Assembly (NCBI GenBank): GCA_003550305.1
Contig: QKYT01000564.1
Coordinates: 4,854 to 17,423, forward strand
Direction of reading: 5' to 3'
DNA length: 12,570 nucleotides
From: Glomus cerebriforme
Lineage: Eukaryota > Glomeromycota > Glomeromycetes > Glomerales > Glomeraceae
Below, piece by piece: positions 1 through 7,940 of this stretch. The translations under genes were made by a program, and so were the position numbers. The notes beneath the pieces were generated by a model, which did not search any database, was not told where the DNA came from, and saw only the letters and a program-made list of their open reading frames with translations. Numbering within the stretch: position 1 is the stretch's first letter; each line of letters begins with the position of its first letter.

Positions 1-182
1 CGCATGTTACGCGCAGTAACTTGCTCTGGCACAAACGCATGTTACGCTCAGTAACTTGCTCTGGCACAAAACGCATATTACGTCTGGTAACTTGCGCCGG
101 CACTAACGCATATTACATAGGAAAATTATTCATCTGTTACATGCGCTGGCACTAGCGCATATTACGTATTCTTTAATGCGCC
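1..182. repeat. Tandem repeat, ~35-bp unit, about 4.5 copies, cut by left edge
   Basis: Units begin with CGCAT at 1, 36, 72, 107 and 156, giving lengths of 35, 36, 35 and 49 bp plus a partial last unit. Units 1 and 2 are nearly identical. Unit 3 is diverged, and unit 4 carries about 14 extra bases. Within units 1 and 2 the segments GCATGTTAC and GTAACTTGC flank a 5-base loop and pair in 8 of 9 positions, so each unit can form a hairpin. The sequence is clearly more GC-rich than its surroundings. Copies decay from left to right, so the array probably continues beyond the left edge. It could be a minisatellite or the internal array of a transposable element; nothing here decides which. Confidence 0.9.
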
Positions 183-257
183 AAGTTGGGCCAGAATTAA
201 AAAATTGAGCACGTGACATTAATGATGGAGGATATAACCTGTGCACTTGATACATAA

Positions 258-283
258 ATCATAAGGTTATAACCTTTGATGAT
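258..283. repeat. Palindrome AAGGTTATAACCTT with extended arms
   Basis: The 14-bp core at 263-276 is a perfect palindrome. It is flanked by ATCAT on the left and ATGAT on the right, which pair with each other after a small offset. A third copy of the half-site, ATAACCT, lies at 234-240, so a second hairpin with arms near 230-240 and 263-274 is also possible. It could be a transposon end or a dyad binding site; no gene is near enough to decide. Confidence 0.6.
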
Positions 284-356
284 CACCTGAGTGGGGTGCA
301 AAATTGTTTCTTCGGTTGTATATTAACGTGTTTGTACGACTCAAGTCGTCAATTTT

Positions 357-413
357 TGGTTAAACCAGAATCATGGTCAGTACGCTAAAAAAAGCATGAT
401 CCTATTTGGCTAA
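357..413. repeat. Imperfect inverted repeat
   Basis: The left arm (about 357-377, ending AATCATG) and the right arm (about 395-413, starting CATGATCCT) pair strongly over the CATGAT core and more loosely outward. About 18 bases separate them. It looks like a worn terminal or internal repeat of a small element. Confidence 0.35.
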
Positions 414-1988
414 TATAAGAATTTGTAATCTATAATTATCTCATTGAATGGTTTTTTTGAATATTTTACCTTCACAGAAAAAATTCTACCCTTTTATATA
501 CTTCTTGAGTAATAAGGATGATTTTTATGTCCCAAATGATTTCTTTACGTACAATTGAAGAAATTACTTTTTTGGTAATACATTTTTTGTAATACAAATA
601 ATATGTTTTTTTAAAAAAAATCAACCATTTTTTTCACCCTCCTTTTAATATTTTTCGTAAATTTACAGTGTATTTTCCGTCTGTTTCCACAAAAAAAAAA
701 TTAAATACACTATACAAAAATTTGTGAAAATTATACGAAATTTTTCGAAACGGCAGTAATTCAAAGAAAAAAAAAATCGTTTTCTTGATAATATTTCACG
801 AAATTTACATTTAATATTTCTAAATAAAAAATACTTTTTAGAAAGTTAGCTTTGTCAGAATCATAGTTACTATTTTTTATTTATATCGACAATATCGACA
901 AAAAGAAAAGTTTTTTTTCACACGGTAACTATATCTCAGTCATTCTCATACGCTGTTATCGTGGTGTCGTGGTGTTACCATAATACATCTTTGTCATGTT
1001 GATATTGATGATGTCTGCGATGACATTAGCATTATTGTGAATTGATCGAACAACTCTAATAACTCTATGGCTCTATCATGAAAAATTATTATGAATATAA
1101 AAAGAAAATTTTATTTTTGCAATCATGATTCGCAGTATCATAATGAACCATGTTCAAGACGGAAGAAATTGTAGTTAAAGTAATAATAATAAATAGCGTA
1201 ATGATGATAATTAAAGAATTATTATTACCTATAAAGACAACACTAACGGTAGTAATTTATCATTCTCAAAAAATGTTATCATTTTGACGAAGAAATTCCG
1301 TATCTCATCTTTGTTATGCAAATTAACGGCTCTTTTCTGTTGATGGTGATATCAAATCGTCACGAGAATTTAGCAACTAGTACCCCTTTCGTATTCTTTC
1401 TTTTGATGATATGATGATGATAGGAAATTTTATTTGTAAATGACAATAATAAAATATTATTATTATTATATTGATATCAACAACAGAATAACACTCAGGT
1501 TTAGTTAGTTATCACGCTATCTTCTACTATTTAATCAAACAATTATCAACATCACTGGAAAAGAGAACTCATTTGATATAATAATTTATACACAAAAGAA
1601 ATATCATGGATCGATGATTATGCGAAAATGATGATTGGTAAATAGCAAAGAAACTTTGTAAGATAGATGGTTTCATTCATGCATTTGTAACTTTTTGAGA
1701 TACAATCTAACTTTGATGTCTGAATACACTGCATACTTACATTGTTGAAAAGGTAAAAAAAAAACTTCATCATCTTTGAAAAAGATTATGTATATTATTT
1801 TTAACCTTGCAATTGATTTAGGTGAGAAAGCTGATTTGACTTGTATTGAAAGAAAAAACTGATACAGAATCACAAACTCAACGAAAAGCAATTGTTAAAA
1901 AAAAATGGATTATATAAAGACAATTGATTCAACAACAACTGGTTGGGTGACGTTAATGAAAGAGCTTAGACTGAGTTTACTTTGAAGG

Positions 1989-2175
1989 AAAATCAAAGCC
2001 AAATTTATTTCACTGGAGAAAATAAATGCAGTCCAATTTATCTGAAACAAAAAAAATAATAATAATAAATGAAATTAAAATCATACATATTAGTATTAGT
2101 TGTAATCAAGATGATTGTATTTGTAATAAAAAACTAAAAGATAATCTGAAATACATTCTTGAATCCAATCACGGT
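1989..2175 (+). pseudogene. C-terminal relic of the MACPF-like/DUF7431-type family
   Basis: DNA and translation match the last ~60 codons of the intact gene at 3201-5156, but on the opposite strand. The matching order is KSKP near 1989, then TGENKCSPIYLKQKK in the frame starting at 2012, then ISCNQDDCIC and KKLKDNLKY in the frame that is open from 2026. At least three breaks are visible. About 10 bases are missing after the KSKP segment. A frame change falls in the A-run and ATA repeat near 2049-2068. About two bases are missing just after NLKY near 2153. The CxxxxCxC cysteine cluster is preserved. The open frame at 2026-2391 runs through part of this relic and on into repeat DNA, so it is not a gene of its own. 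Upstream of 1989 similarity is too weak to follow. Confidence 0.85.
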
Positions 2176-2214
2176 AATTACATCTTTCGTCAAAAATTTG
2201 TAAATCACGCAAGA

Positions 2215-2490
2215 TTGCTGTTCTTGATGGAAGTATTTGGTGGAAGTTTTGTTTCTGGTGTCGGAGAAGTGCTGCTGATGATGTCTGCTGAAAAGTGGGA
2301 AATGATTCTCTTTGATTTTGAAGAAAGTGTCCTCGGTTCCTGGCATAATATTTCAATCTCTTTTTCCAACACTAAGTGCTTTTGCTGCTGATTTTGAATG
2401 ATGATGATGGAATATAAGCTTTTTCTACGGGTTGTTATTATTGAAGATGATAGATGAAATTTTATTATAAATTGATTGTTCGTAAGTCTT
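2215..2490 (+). repeat. GATG/GGAAGT-rich dispersed repeat, copy 1
   Basis: This segment repeats short words such as GGAAGT, GGAGAAGT and GATGATG. It matches the larger copy at 8925-9755 in the same orientation. The best block is 2293-2335 against about 9506-9548, which contains GAAGAAAGTGTCCTCG against GAAGGAAGTGTCCTCG. Further shared words in order are CTAAGTGCTT or TTAAGTGCTT, GATGATAGA and CGTAAGTCTTT or CGTACGTCTTT. Open frames occur on both strands here, and the minus-strand peptides of both copies share an RGHFLQxQR segment, which is what a common repeat would give. It abuts the gene relic on its left. Confidence 0.6.
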
Positions 2491-3047
2491 TCTACAGTAG
2501 AAGGAATTTAAATTGAACGCTATTAAAAATATTTAAAATGAAAGACAATCCCATCGAATTTACAAAACACTATTTATTATGTAATCAATAATTATATTTA
2601 TTAGTATACCAAGAATCACAATTCCCCTTTTCTTCTTTTTCTTGTTTAATATAATAGGAAAAAAATTAGTTAAACCATTTATTAAATCTTTCACGATCCA
2701 GGATCACGTGATCTGTTTTTAAATATTGATCTATAATTTGGGTACCTAAAGTACCCTTTAAATAAAGAATTTTAATACTACAATTTAGCTATTTCAATTT
2801 AACAATAAAATAGACTGCACGAAAAATACAGATATTAATGAAAATATCATTTAAGAAATTAAAAAAGAAGGAATTTATAGTACATTAAAAATAGAAAAAA
2901 AAATACAGTATGTATTAATTAATTCTTTTTACGATAAAATAAATTATTTAATTGCCATTTTTTTGTGAAAAGAACTATTGCTTGAAAAAGAATAATATTT
3001 AAATAAGTATATAATTAATTTAGAAAAAAAAACATAAAATTTCTTAA
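2491..3047. other. AT-rich spacer with two short dyads
   Basis: No supported reading frame. The only notable structures are the palindromes at 2702-2756. The right end, near 3041-3057, is a pyrimidine-rich tract ending in CAG that could be a 3' splice site in front of the kinase-module fragment. Confidence 0.5.
2702..2756. repeat. CACGTG-centred palindrome and GGGTAC/GTACCC hairpin
   Basis: GATCACGTGATC at 2702-2713 is a perfect 12-bp palindrome around an E-box-type CACGTG core. GGGTAC at 2740-2745 and GTACCC at 2751-2756 form a perfect 6-bp stem with a 5-base loop. They may be remains of a transposon terminus. A role as a protein-binding site is also possible, but there is no gene immediately downstream on either strand. 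Confidence 0.45.
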
Positions 3048-3200
3048 TTTTCTTCAGTACAACCAGATTCTAGTTTAGAATATGGTTTATGTTGGAAACG
3101 CAAACAACCTAAAACTGATCGTTATTGGTGTAATGTATGTAACGCAAAACATTTTCAACAAAATTTCAAAAATTGGAATAGTGGAGAGAAATTTAGCTAG
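3048..3200 (+). pseudogene. Fragment of Rhizophagus kinase-type N-terminal cysteine module
   Basis: Frame 3048-3200, too short to stand out by length, encodes the pattern YGLCWKRKQP...RYWCNVCNAKHFQQNFKNWNSG and then a stop. I recognise this from the N-terminus of the very large kinase-like family of Rhizophagus, where a CxxC...WCxxCNxxxFQxxFxxWTSGN module precedes the protein kinase domain. Here the second cysteine of the first pair is replaced by arginine (CWKR), which would weaken a zinc-binding site. The kinase domain that should follow is absent: the frame ends in TAG at 3198-3200, directly against the stop of the minus-strand gene. A CAG at 3055-3057 after a T-rich tract could be a splice acceptor, so a real exon is possible, but no start or downstream exon is seen. 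A relic or duplication fragment is more likely. Confidence 0.7.
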
Positions 3201-5156
3201 TCAATTTTTGATAACCTTGATTGAACCCAAGAATGCGTATTTCAGATTATCTTTTAGTTTTTTACTTTTACAGATACAATCATCTTGAATACAACTAATA
3301 CTTAATTGTTTGATTTTAATTCCATTCATTTTTTGTTTCAGAAAAATTGGACTACAATAATTTTCTCCTGTGGAATATAAACTAATAAATTTTGGTTTTG
3401 ATTTTAAAGCATTAGATTTAGTAAAATCAAAAAAATTAAGCAGATTGCTTAACTTATTACTGCATTGAAAGGGCAATATTCCCCAATTATCAGAATTAGA
3501 ATAATTTGAAATAATAAGTGTATGAAAAGTAAAGTCAGGTAAATTGACATAATGATTCTTTTCCAAACAATAAGAAAACATATATGATCCAATTCTTCTA
3601 TTTACTTTATCATCAAAAAAATGATGTCCAATGACAAGAGAATTATTTGAAGTATTTAACTTTCTTAGAACAGGAATTCCAAAACAAAGAGCTGACGAGT
3701 CATATTCCAAGTCTAATGTCTTAACTATATTCTGACAATTTGACGTATTAAAATTATTTTTTAAAACCTCCAATTTAATATTAAAATCTGAATTATTAAA
3801 ATTAAAATTTATATCATAACCAACAATCATCCATCTAACTTTCAATTTACATTTACGCTTTTTAATTTTTTTTTGAATACAATGAATTACAAGTTTTGGA
3901 ACTTCATTTGGTGACCAAAGGATTTGACAATTAAAAATATCTTTTTCCTTTTTATCAACAACTGTTGCAAAGATGCTACAGTCAGCATCTTTGTTTTGAA
4001 AAAGTTTTAAAATATTTTCTGGTATATTCATTTTAAATACTTTTGGACTTGTATGCTCAAATAAATTATAAAAACAATCTTCAATATTTGTATAAAAAAT
4101 TTTTTTTCCGACTATCAGCAATATTTTTTTACGTAAATCTTCAGACAAAAGTTGAAAAATACTAATTGGATCTTTAAATTCTATGCAACTCCAATTTCTA
4201 AAATCTCTTAAAGATTCAACCAAAGTTTTATCATCAAAATTGTTAACACTAGATTGTGATCCACCAATTAATTTAAAACATTCACATTTAGAATTATTGG
4301 TATCTCTTCTTAAATTTTCAGTAATATTATTTATTCTAATATTGTTTGAAGCGCTCATATCATATTTATTAGTTTTTCCTTCGGAATATTTTCTTAAAAT
4401 ATTTGACCTTTTAAAATAAGCTCTTCCGCCTAAAATAACTTCTGTTGAAATGAATTGACCAAATTCCTCAGTGATATTTTTCAAGTTTCTAGGATCTTTA
4501 GATTTTATTACGTCTTCTACTGCTTCAATAAATTCCATAGTTGATTCTAATTTGAATTTTAAAGATACTTTACCGTATTCAATAGTAGTATAAATTGAAT
4601 TTGTTCCAAGATCGGACCTTTTGATTTTAGACCTTTCAAATGATACTCCTAATTTCGCGAAATTATGTATATGATCAGTACCCGCAGTTAAAAGCAAATC
4701 ATTTTTCATTACGTGATCTGCCTCCAAATCAATTTCAATGGTGCTATTTTTACATCCATCAACGATTTCGGTCATTTCACAATCCTCCACTATTGTAAAT
4801 GCTTTCTTATTAGCTATTTCTAAATTTACAGTACGTCCATATTCTAGTTTAAGTTTATCTTTTAAAAACTCACAATCAGGTTCTGATTCTGTTTTTAAAT
4901 ATAAAATTTTATTTGTTTTATCAATAATTTTTTCTAAAATTATTTTTTCTTCATCTTCTTTTGCTACTTCAGCTAGCAAACTATTCGCAAATGATAATGT
5001 ATTATTCATTTTGATTTTGCTATTTTGTTCAAGCCTTTCTCGAATATTTGATAACTTATCTTTAATATTTAAATTAACTAATACAAGTTTTGACGGCGGG
5101 TCATCGATTTGAACCGTTATGTCGACATCATCGACGTTTTGACCAACGTTAGCCAT
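3201..5156 (-). CDS. MACPF-like/DUF7431-type protein, Glomeromycotina-expanded family, 651 aa
   Basis: Uninterrupted 651-codon frame without introns. I recognise it as a full-length member of a family with many copies in Rhizophagus. Residues ~1-60 (DITVQIDDPPSKLVLVNL onward) look like a compact ubiquitin-fold-type start. Around 100-300 lies the MACPF-like part, with an EFGQF motif at ~230-234 and LGGRAYF at ~241-247, which corresponds to the YGTHY...LGG signature of perforin-type folds. A second conserved block has NWSCIEFKDPISIFQLL at ~321-337. The C-terminal domain has CFGIPVL at ~490 and SLVIGHHFF at ~505, and ends in a CxxxxCxC cluster at 622, 627 and 629. No signal peptide or membrane segment is seen. 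The ATG has A at -3 and G at +4. Function is unknown: the fold is inferred, and pore formation cannot be claimed. Secretion signals are absent, so a cytosolic role is plausible. The stop, TGA, is adjacent to the fragment at 3048-3200. Confidence 0.85.
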   Translation of the reverse strand: MANVGQNVDDVDITVQIDDPPSKLVLVNLNIKDKLSNIRERLEQNSKIKMNNTLSFANSLLAEVAKEDEEKIILEKIIDKTNKILYLKTESEPDCEFLKDKLKLEYGRTVNLEIANKKAFTIVEDCEMTEIVDGCKNSTIEIDLEADHVMKNDLLLTAGTDHIHNFAKLGVSFERSKIKRSDLGTNSIYTTIEYGKVSLKFKLESTMEFIEAVEDVIKSKDPRNLKNITEEFGQFISTEVILGGRAYFKRSNILRKYSEGKTNKYDMSASNNIRINNITENLRRDTNNSKCECFKLIGGSQSSVNNFDDKTLVESLRDFRNWSCIEFKDPISIFQLLSEDLRKKILLIVGKKIFYTNIEDCFYNLFEHTSPKVFKMNIPENILKLFQNKDADCSIFATVVDKKEKDIFNCQILWSPNEVPKLVIHCIQKKIKKRKCKLKVRWMIVGYDINFNFNNSDFNIKLEVLKNNFNTSNCQNIVKTLDLEYDSSALCFGIPVLRKLNTSNNSLVIGHHFFDDKVNRRIGSYMFSYCLEKNHYVNLPDFTFHTLIISNYSNSDNWGILPFQCSNKLSNLLNFFDFTKSNALKSKPKFISLYSTGENYCSPIFLKQKMNGIKIKQLSISCIQDDCICKSKKLKDNLKYAFLGSIKVIKN

Positions 5157-5609
5157 GTTTGTTTGTCAATAAATACGTGATTGTAATTTTGAGTATCGTT
5201 TGAATTTTGAATTGACTAGCGTGGCGCTTTGTAATAGCTGGGTGGGATGGATGCTATTGTAGATGACCAAATAGAGTAGATTATAAAAGAGTAAGTCTTG
5301 GCGCGAGGCAGTGTAGATTAGGTGTTTGTAAAAACGTTGAAACTGACTTAGTAACCAGTCACACGATTTTATTTTTTTTAAAAAATAAAAAATAAGAAAA
5401 GTAAAAATACTGAAATATAACTGCTGTATAAATATTATATCGAAAGCCATCGGATGCACGGATGATCATGCATTATGTCTAGTAAGTATAAATTATTGAT
5501 TCATACGGATTATAAATACCAGATATAGTGATGTCTAATACTTGTATAACCATATCTACTTTCTTTCAGATAATACTTATGACGATTATCTATGATAAAG
5601 TTAGCACGT
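5157..5609 (-). promoter_or_regulatory. Upstream flank of the intact gene, probable promoter and 5' leader
   Basis: This is the only non-repetitive DNA between the start codon at 5156 and the transposon at 5610, so the promoter most likely lies here. Read on the minus strand, CTTTTATAATC at about 5282-5292, some 130 bases before the ATG, is a weak TATA-like match. The leader just before the ATG is A/C-rich (ACAAACAAAC). A 97-codon open frame at 5166-5459 ends 9 bases before the ATG on the same strand. It is rich in F, I, L and Y and has no recognisable domain, so I treat it as non-coding. Confidence 0.3.
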
Positions 5610-6500
5610 TGACAGGTTACGCCGAAATGTCAAATTATCTGTCTGACCGTACTATCTGAGACAAAACAAAAGGAATCTGATTGCATCAGCCACATTTTTG
5701 TTTATCATTTAACGCGATAAAAAATTTTTCTCTTCTCCTTTCATGTTTTAAAAAATATATTTTAATATTTTAATATTTTAATATTTAATAAAGTTAAATA
5801 TTTTCCAATAGCAGTAGAACTTCAGGCGTAAAATATTATAAAATATTTCATAAGTAAATTCATAACAAACGCATTTTATAGAGATTTCACAACATAATTT
5901 CAGCATTTGGTCATATTAAACAGGTGAAAAATGCTTAAAGAAAGTTGTTTATGAGGTATGGGATGCTTGTATATTAATTTGTATTAATTTTCATGAAGTT
6001 ATATGGATTTTTTTTTATAATACTATTAAAGACGCGTTTTGTTTTTTACTTCAAGTTATAATTTAAATTTTGAACACTTTGGTCAAGAGAAACAAGTAAA
6101 ATAAGCTTAAGTAGTGTTGTTCTACGAATATTGAAGTCCATGTATATTGATTTTTATGGAACTAGCTTAAATATTTGTGGAGTTATAATTTTTTTTTTTT
6201 TGTAATAATACTATCATAAAAACGCGTTTTTTAATAAAAATTTCATAAATTTCATGCAATATAATATTTAATAAAATGCAAATGAACTTTTATCTAATAA
6301 AACTGTGTAAAAATATTAAATATTTTTATTCTTTAAGATAATATAAGTATGTAAAATATATATTTTTTATTCTTTAACATTTTTAAAAAGGGCAAAAGTT
6401 TTTTCTAAGATAAACATTACGAGAAATCAAATTTATGACAGTCAAGCAAATTGACATTTACAGTTGTACTCTAAAACAATATATTCGCCGTAACCTGTCA
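5610..6500. mobile_element. Non-autonomous DNA transposon with 17-bp terminal inverted repeats
   Basis: TGACAGGTTACGCCGAA at 5610-5626 and the reverse complement of 6484-6500 (TGACAGGTTACGGCGAA) match in 16 of 17 positions, 891 bp apart outer edge to outer edge. Inside each end there is further loose similarity: ATGTCAAATTATCTGTCTGACCGT-like sequence on the left against ATGTCAATTTGCTTGACTGTCAT on the right. Words of the TGACA/TGTCA type cluster there, as in the subterminal regions of several cut-and-paste families. No transposase frame is present, so it would need a partner in trans. No clean target-site duplication is visible. ACGTGC words flank both ends in inverted orientation but at unequal distances (next to the left end, ten bases beyond the right). 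I do not assign a superfamily. Confidence 0.65.
5869..6254. repeat. Internal imperfect tandem repeat, ~160-190 bp period
   Basis: Three anchors of the form ACGC(A/G)TTTT lie at 5869, 6032 and 6222, so the units are about 163 and 190 bp. Shared blocks inside the two full units are AACAGGTGAAAAATGCTTAA against AACAAGTAAAATAAGCTTAA, TTGTATATTAATTTG against ATGTATATTGATTTT, and a T-run followed by (G)TAATAATACTAT-type sequence just before each ACGCG. A possible fourth, more worn anchor is AACGCGATAAAAAATTTTT near 5711. The repeats lie wholly inside the inverted-repeat element and probably belong to it. Confidence 0.6.
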
Positions 6501-6654
6501 CACATTTCGGACGTGCGATAAGTTAAAGGTATTTGTATATTTGTGAGAAGACATATGGTATCAAATAAATTCTTTTTGATGTAAATTTTTGATCCTTATG
6601 TATAACCCTAAAAACAAAAAACTTAATTACACAAAATATACTGTATATAGATTA

Positions 6655-6786
6655 CTGTATTTTTCCAATATTAAGCACCCCTTTTTCAAGACCAAAAGTT
6701 TCAGAAAGGCGAACAGAAACATAAACATACGAAAAGTAAAGAAGGGTGCTTAATTTCGGGGTATATCATATTGGAAAATATGGCAG
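6655..6786. mobile_element. Short MITE-like element with long inverted repeats
   Basis: The left arm starts at 6655 with CTGTATTTTTCCAATATTAAGCACCCCTT-like sequence. The right arm ends at 6786 and reads GGGTGCTTAA, then TTTCGGGGTATATCAT, then ATTGGAAAATATGGCAG. The two arms pair as an inverted repeat interrupted by about 16 bases in the right arm. About 60 bases lie between the arms. The element is bounded by CTG and CAG. A TA precedes the left end, but AA follows the right, so a TA duplication of the Tc1/mariner-pogo type is suggested but not shown. Confidence 0.6.
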
Positions 6787-7940
6787 AAGTTTCCATTCAA
6801 TCATCTCCGCTCTTTCAACTCATGTGACTTTGTTATTAGATAATCACAATAGTTTAACAAGGAATTTGCCAAGCAAATAAAAATTTTTTGCACAGAAAAA
6901 AAAATTAAGAATGTTTGGTTTATTATTTTCGAAATGTGAATGAATTAAGCTACCGTATTACGTGAAAGGAACAATTATATGAAAGGTTTACTTGGAATTT
7001 GTCGCTTGACATCATTGGCACATTCGATTATAAAATTAATGTATTAATGTTTCCCGGTTTTGTTTAATCGATAGTTAAAAACGCAAAAAAATTATTTAAA
7101 AATATTCTACGGATAAATTTCATAATTTTTTGAATTTTTCTAATTTTAAGACGAATTTCGGTATTGTTATATAAGTTGTATTATTTGATTTTTATTTATT
7201 ATAAATGCGGATGTAATAGTTGTACATAGAAAGTTATTATGATTCTAAAATGAGTTTTGAATATAGAATTACAATTTTTAATACAATTATTTATTAGTAC
7301 ATATAGTAAATGTTATTATTAAAATTTTTTTAAATAAATAAGTTGATTTACTAATAAATTTTTAAAGTATTTGAGAAACTACAAATTAACTCGAACTATG
7401 TAGCAATTTCGGAGGTTGTCTTAGAATTTTCTATTATTATGACTAAAAATTTTTTTAATATAAAATTTCTCAGATAATTTTTTATTTTATTCCACGAAAA
7501 TTCTTTTCTTTCGGTGATTTTAAATTTTTATCTCATATTGCTTATGTATTCGTCAATTTAAACTAATTTTAATTTTAACTAAAAAATATTACTCTTCAGT
7601 GCTTGCGCTTTTTACTTCAAGAACGAGATTTATGAAAATATAAAAGTCAACAAGCAAATGTATAGAATATTAATAAACTGAATTTTAGTGATTCGAAATT
7701 CGGTAATTCCGATTTTCGATACACCAACTTAATCGTTAAAATCGTGTATGGACTTTATTTTTAGTCTCACCGAAAATCTGAAATAATAATTTATTATATC
7801 TTAAAAAGATTTTAAAATTTTACAAAATAAGCAGAAAATTTTCGAATTATTAATAAGTTATAACCGATATTCAATGCACAGTAAAACAATTTTAATTTGT
7901 CGTCAAAATTGCCGTGTCAATAGATTTTATGTCATAATGA
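6787..7940. other. AT-rich spacer without a supported gene
   Basis: No frame of protein-like composition on either strand. Apart from poly-A/T runs and the small hairpin at 7694-7718 I see no structure. Confidence 0.55.
7694..7718. repeat. Short hairpin, CGAAATTCGG / CCGATTTTCG
   Basis: Arms at 7694-7703 and 7709-7718 pair in 9 of 10 positions around the loop TAATT. It is not followed by a T tract and no gene ends nearby. It is listed only as a structure. Confidence 0.4.

Larger units (their letters stand above)
183..1988. other. AT-rich spacer without a supported gene
   Basis: I see no reading frame with protein-like composition on either strand. The one longer open frame, on the minus strand at 1673-1891, encodes an F/I/K-rich peptide typical of AT-rich noise. 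The stretch holds long A and T runs (about 600-780), a palindrome at 258-283, an imperfect inverted repeat at 357-413, and patches of GAT/ATG and TTA trinucleotides around 1400-1470. The GATGATG wording around 1000-1025 and 1405-1425 resembles the GATG-rich repeat at 2215-2490 but is too short to call a copy. Confidence 0.6.

Noticed and set aside
1673..1891. 72-codon minus-strand open frame
   Set aside because: Composition follows the AT-rich background; no motif and no relative in the window.
2096..2356. Minus-strand frame sharing RGHFLQxQR with the frame at 9354-9614
   Set aside because: The shared peptide is explained by the common DNA repeat; no evidence that either is translated.
2026..2391. 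121-codon plus-strand open frame as a gene
   Set aside because: Its first third is the out-of-frame and in-frame tail of a family relic and the rest is repeat DNA; the ATG lies inside the relic in the wrong frame.
3082..3288. 68-codon plus-strand frame
   Set aside because: Out of frame with the recognisable cysteine module and overlaps the gene tail; the true module is in the neighbouring frame.
4183..5112. Plus-strand frames at 4183-4419 and 4738-5112
   Set aside because: Shadows of the 651-codon minus-strand gene.
5166..5459. 97-codon minus-strand open frame just upstream of the intact gene
   Set aside because: F/I/L/Y-rich AT noise, no domain, ends 9 bases before a well-placed ATG; better read as promoter and leader.
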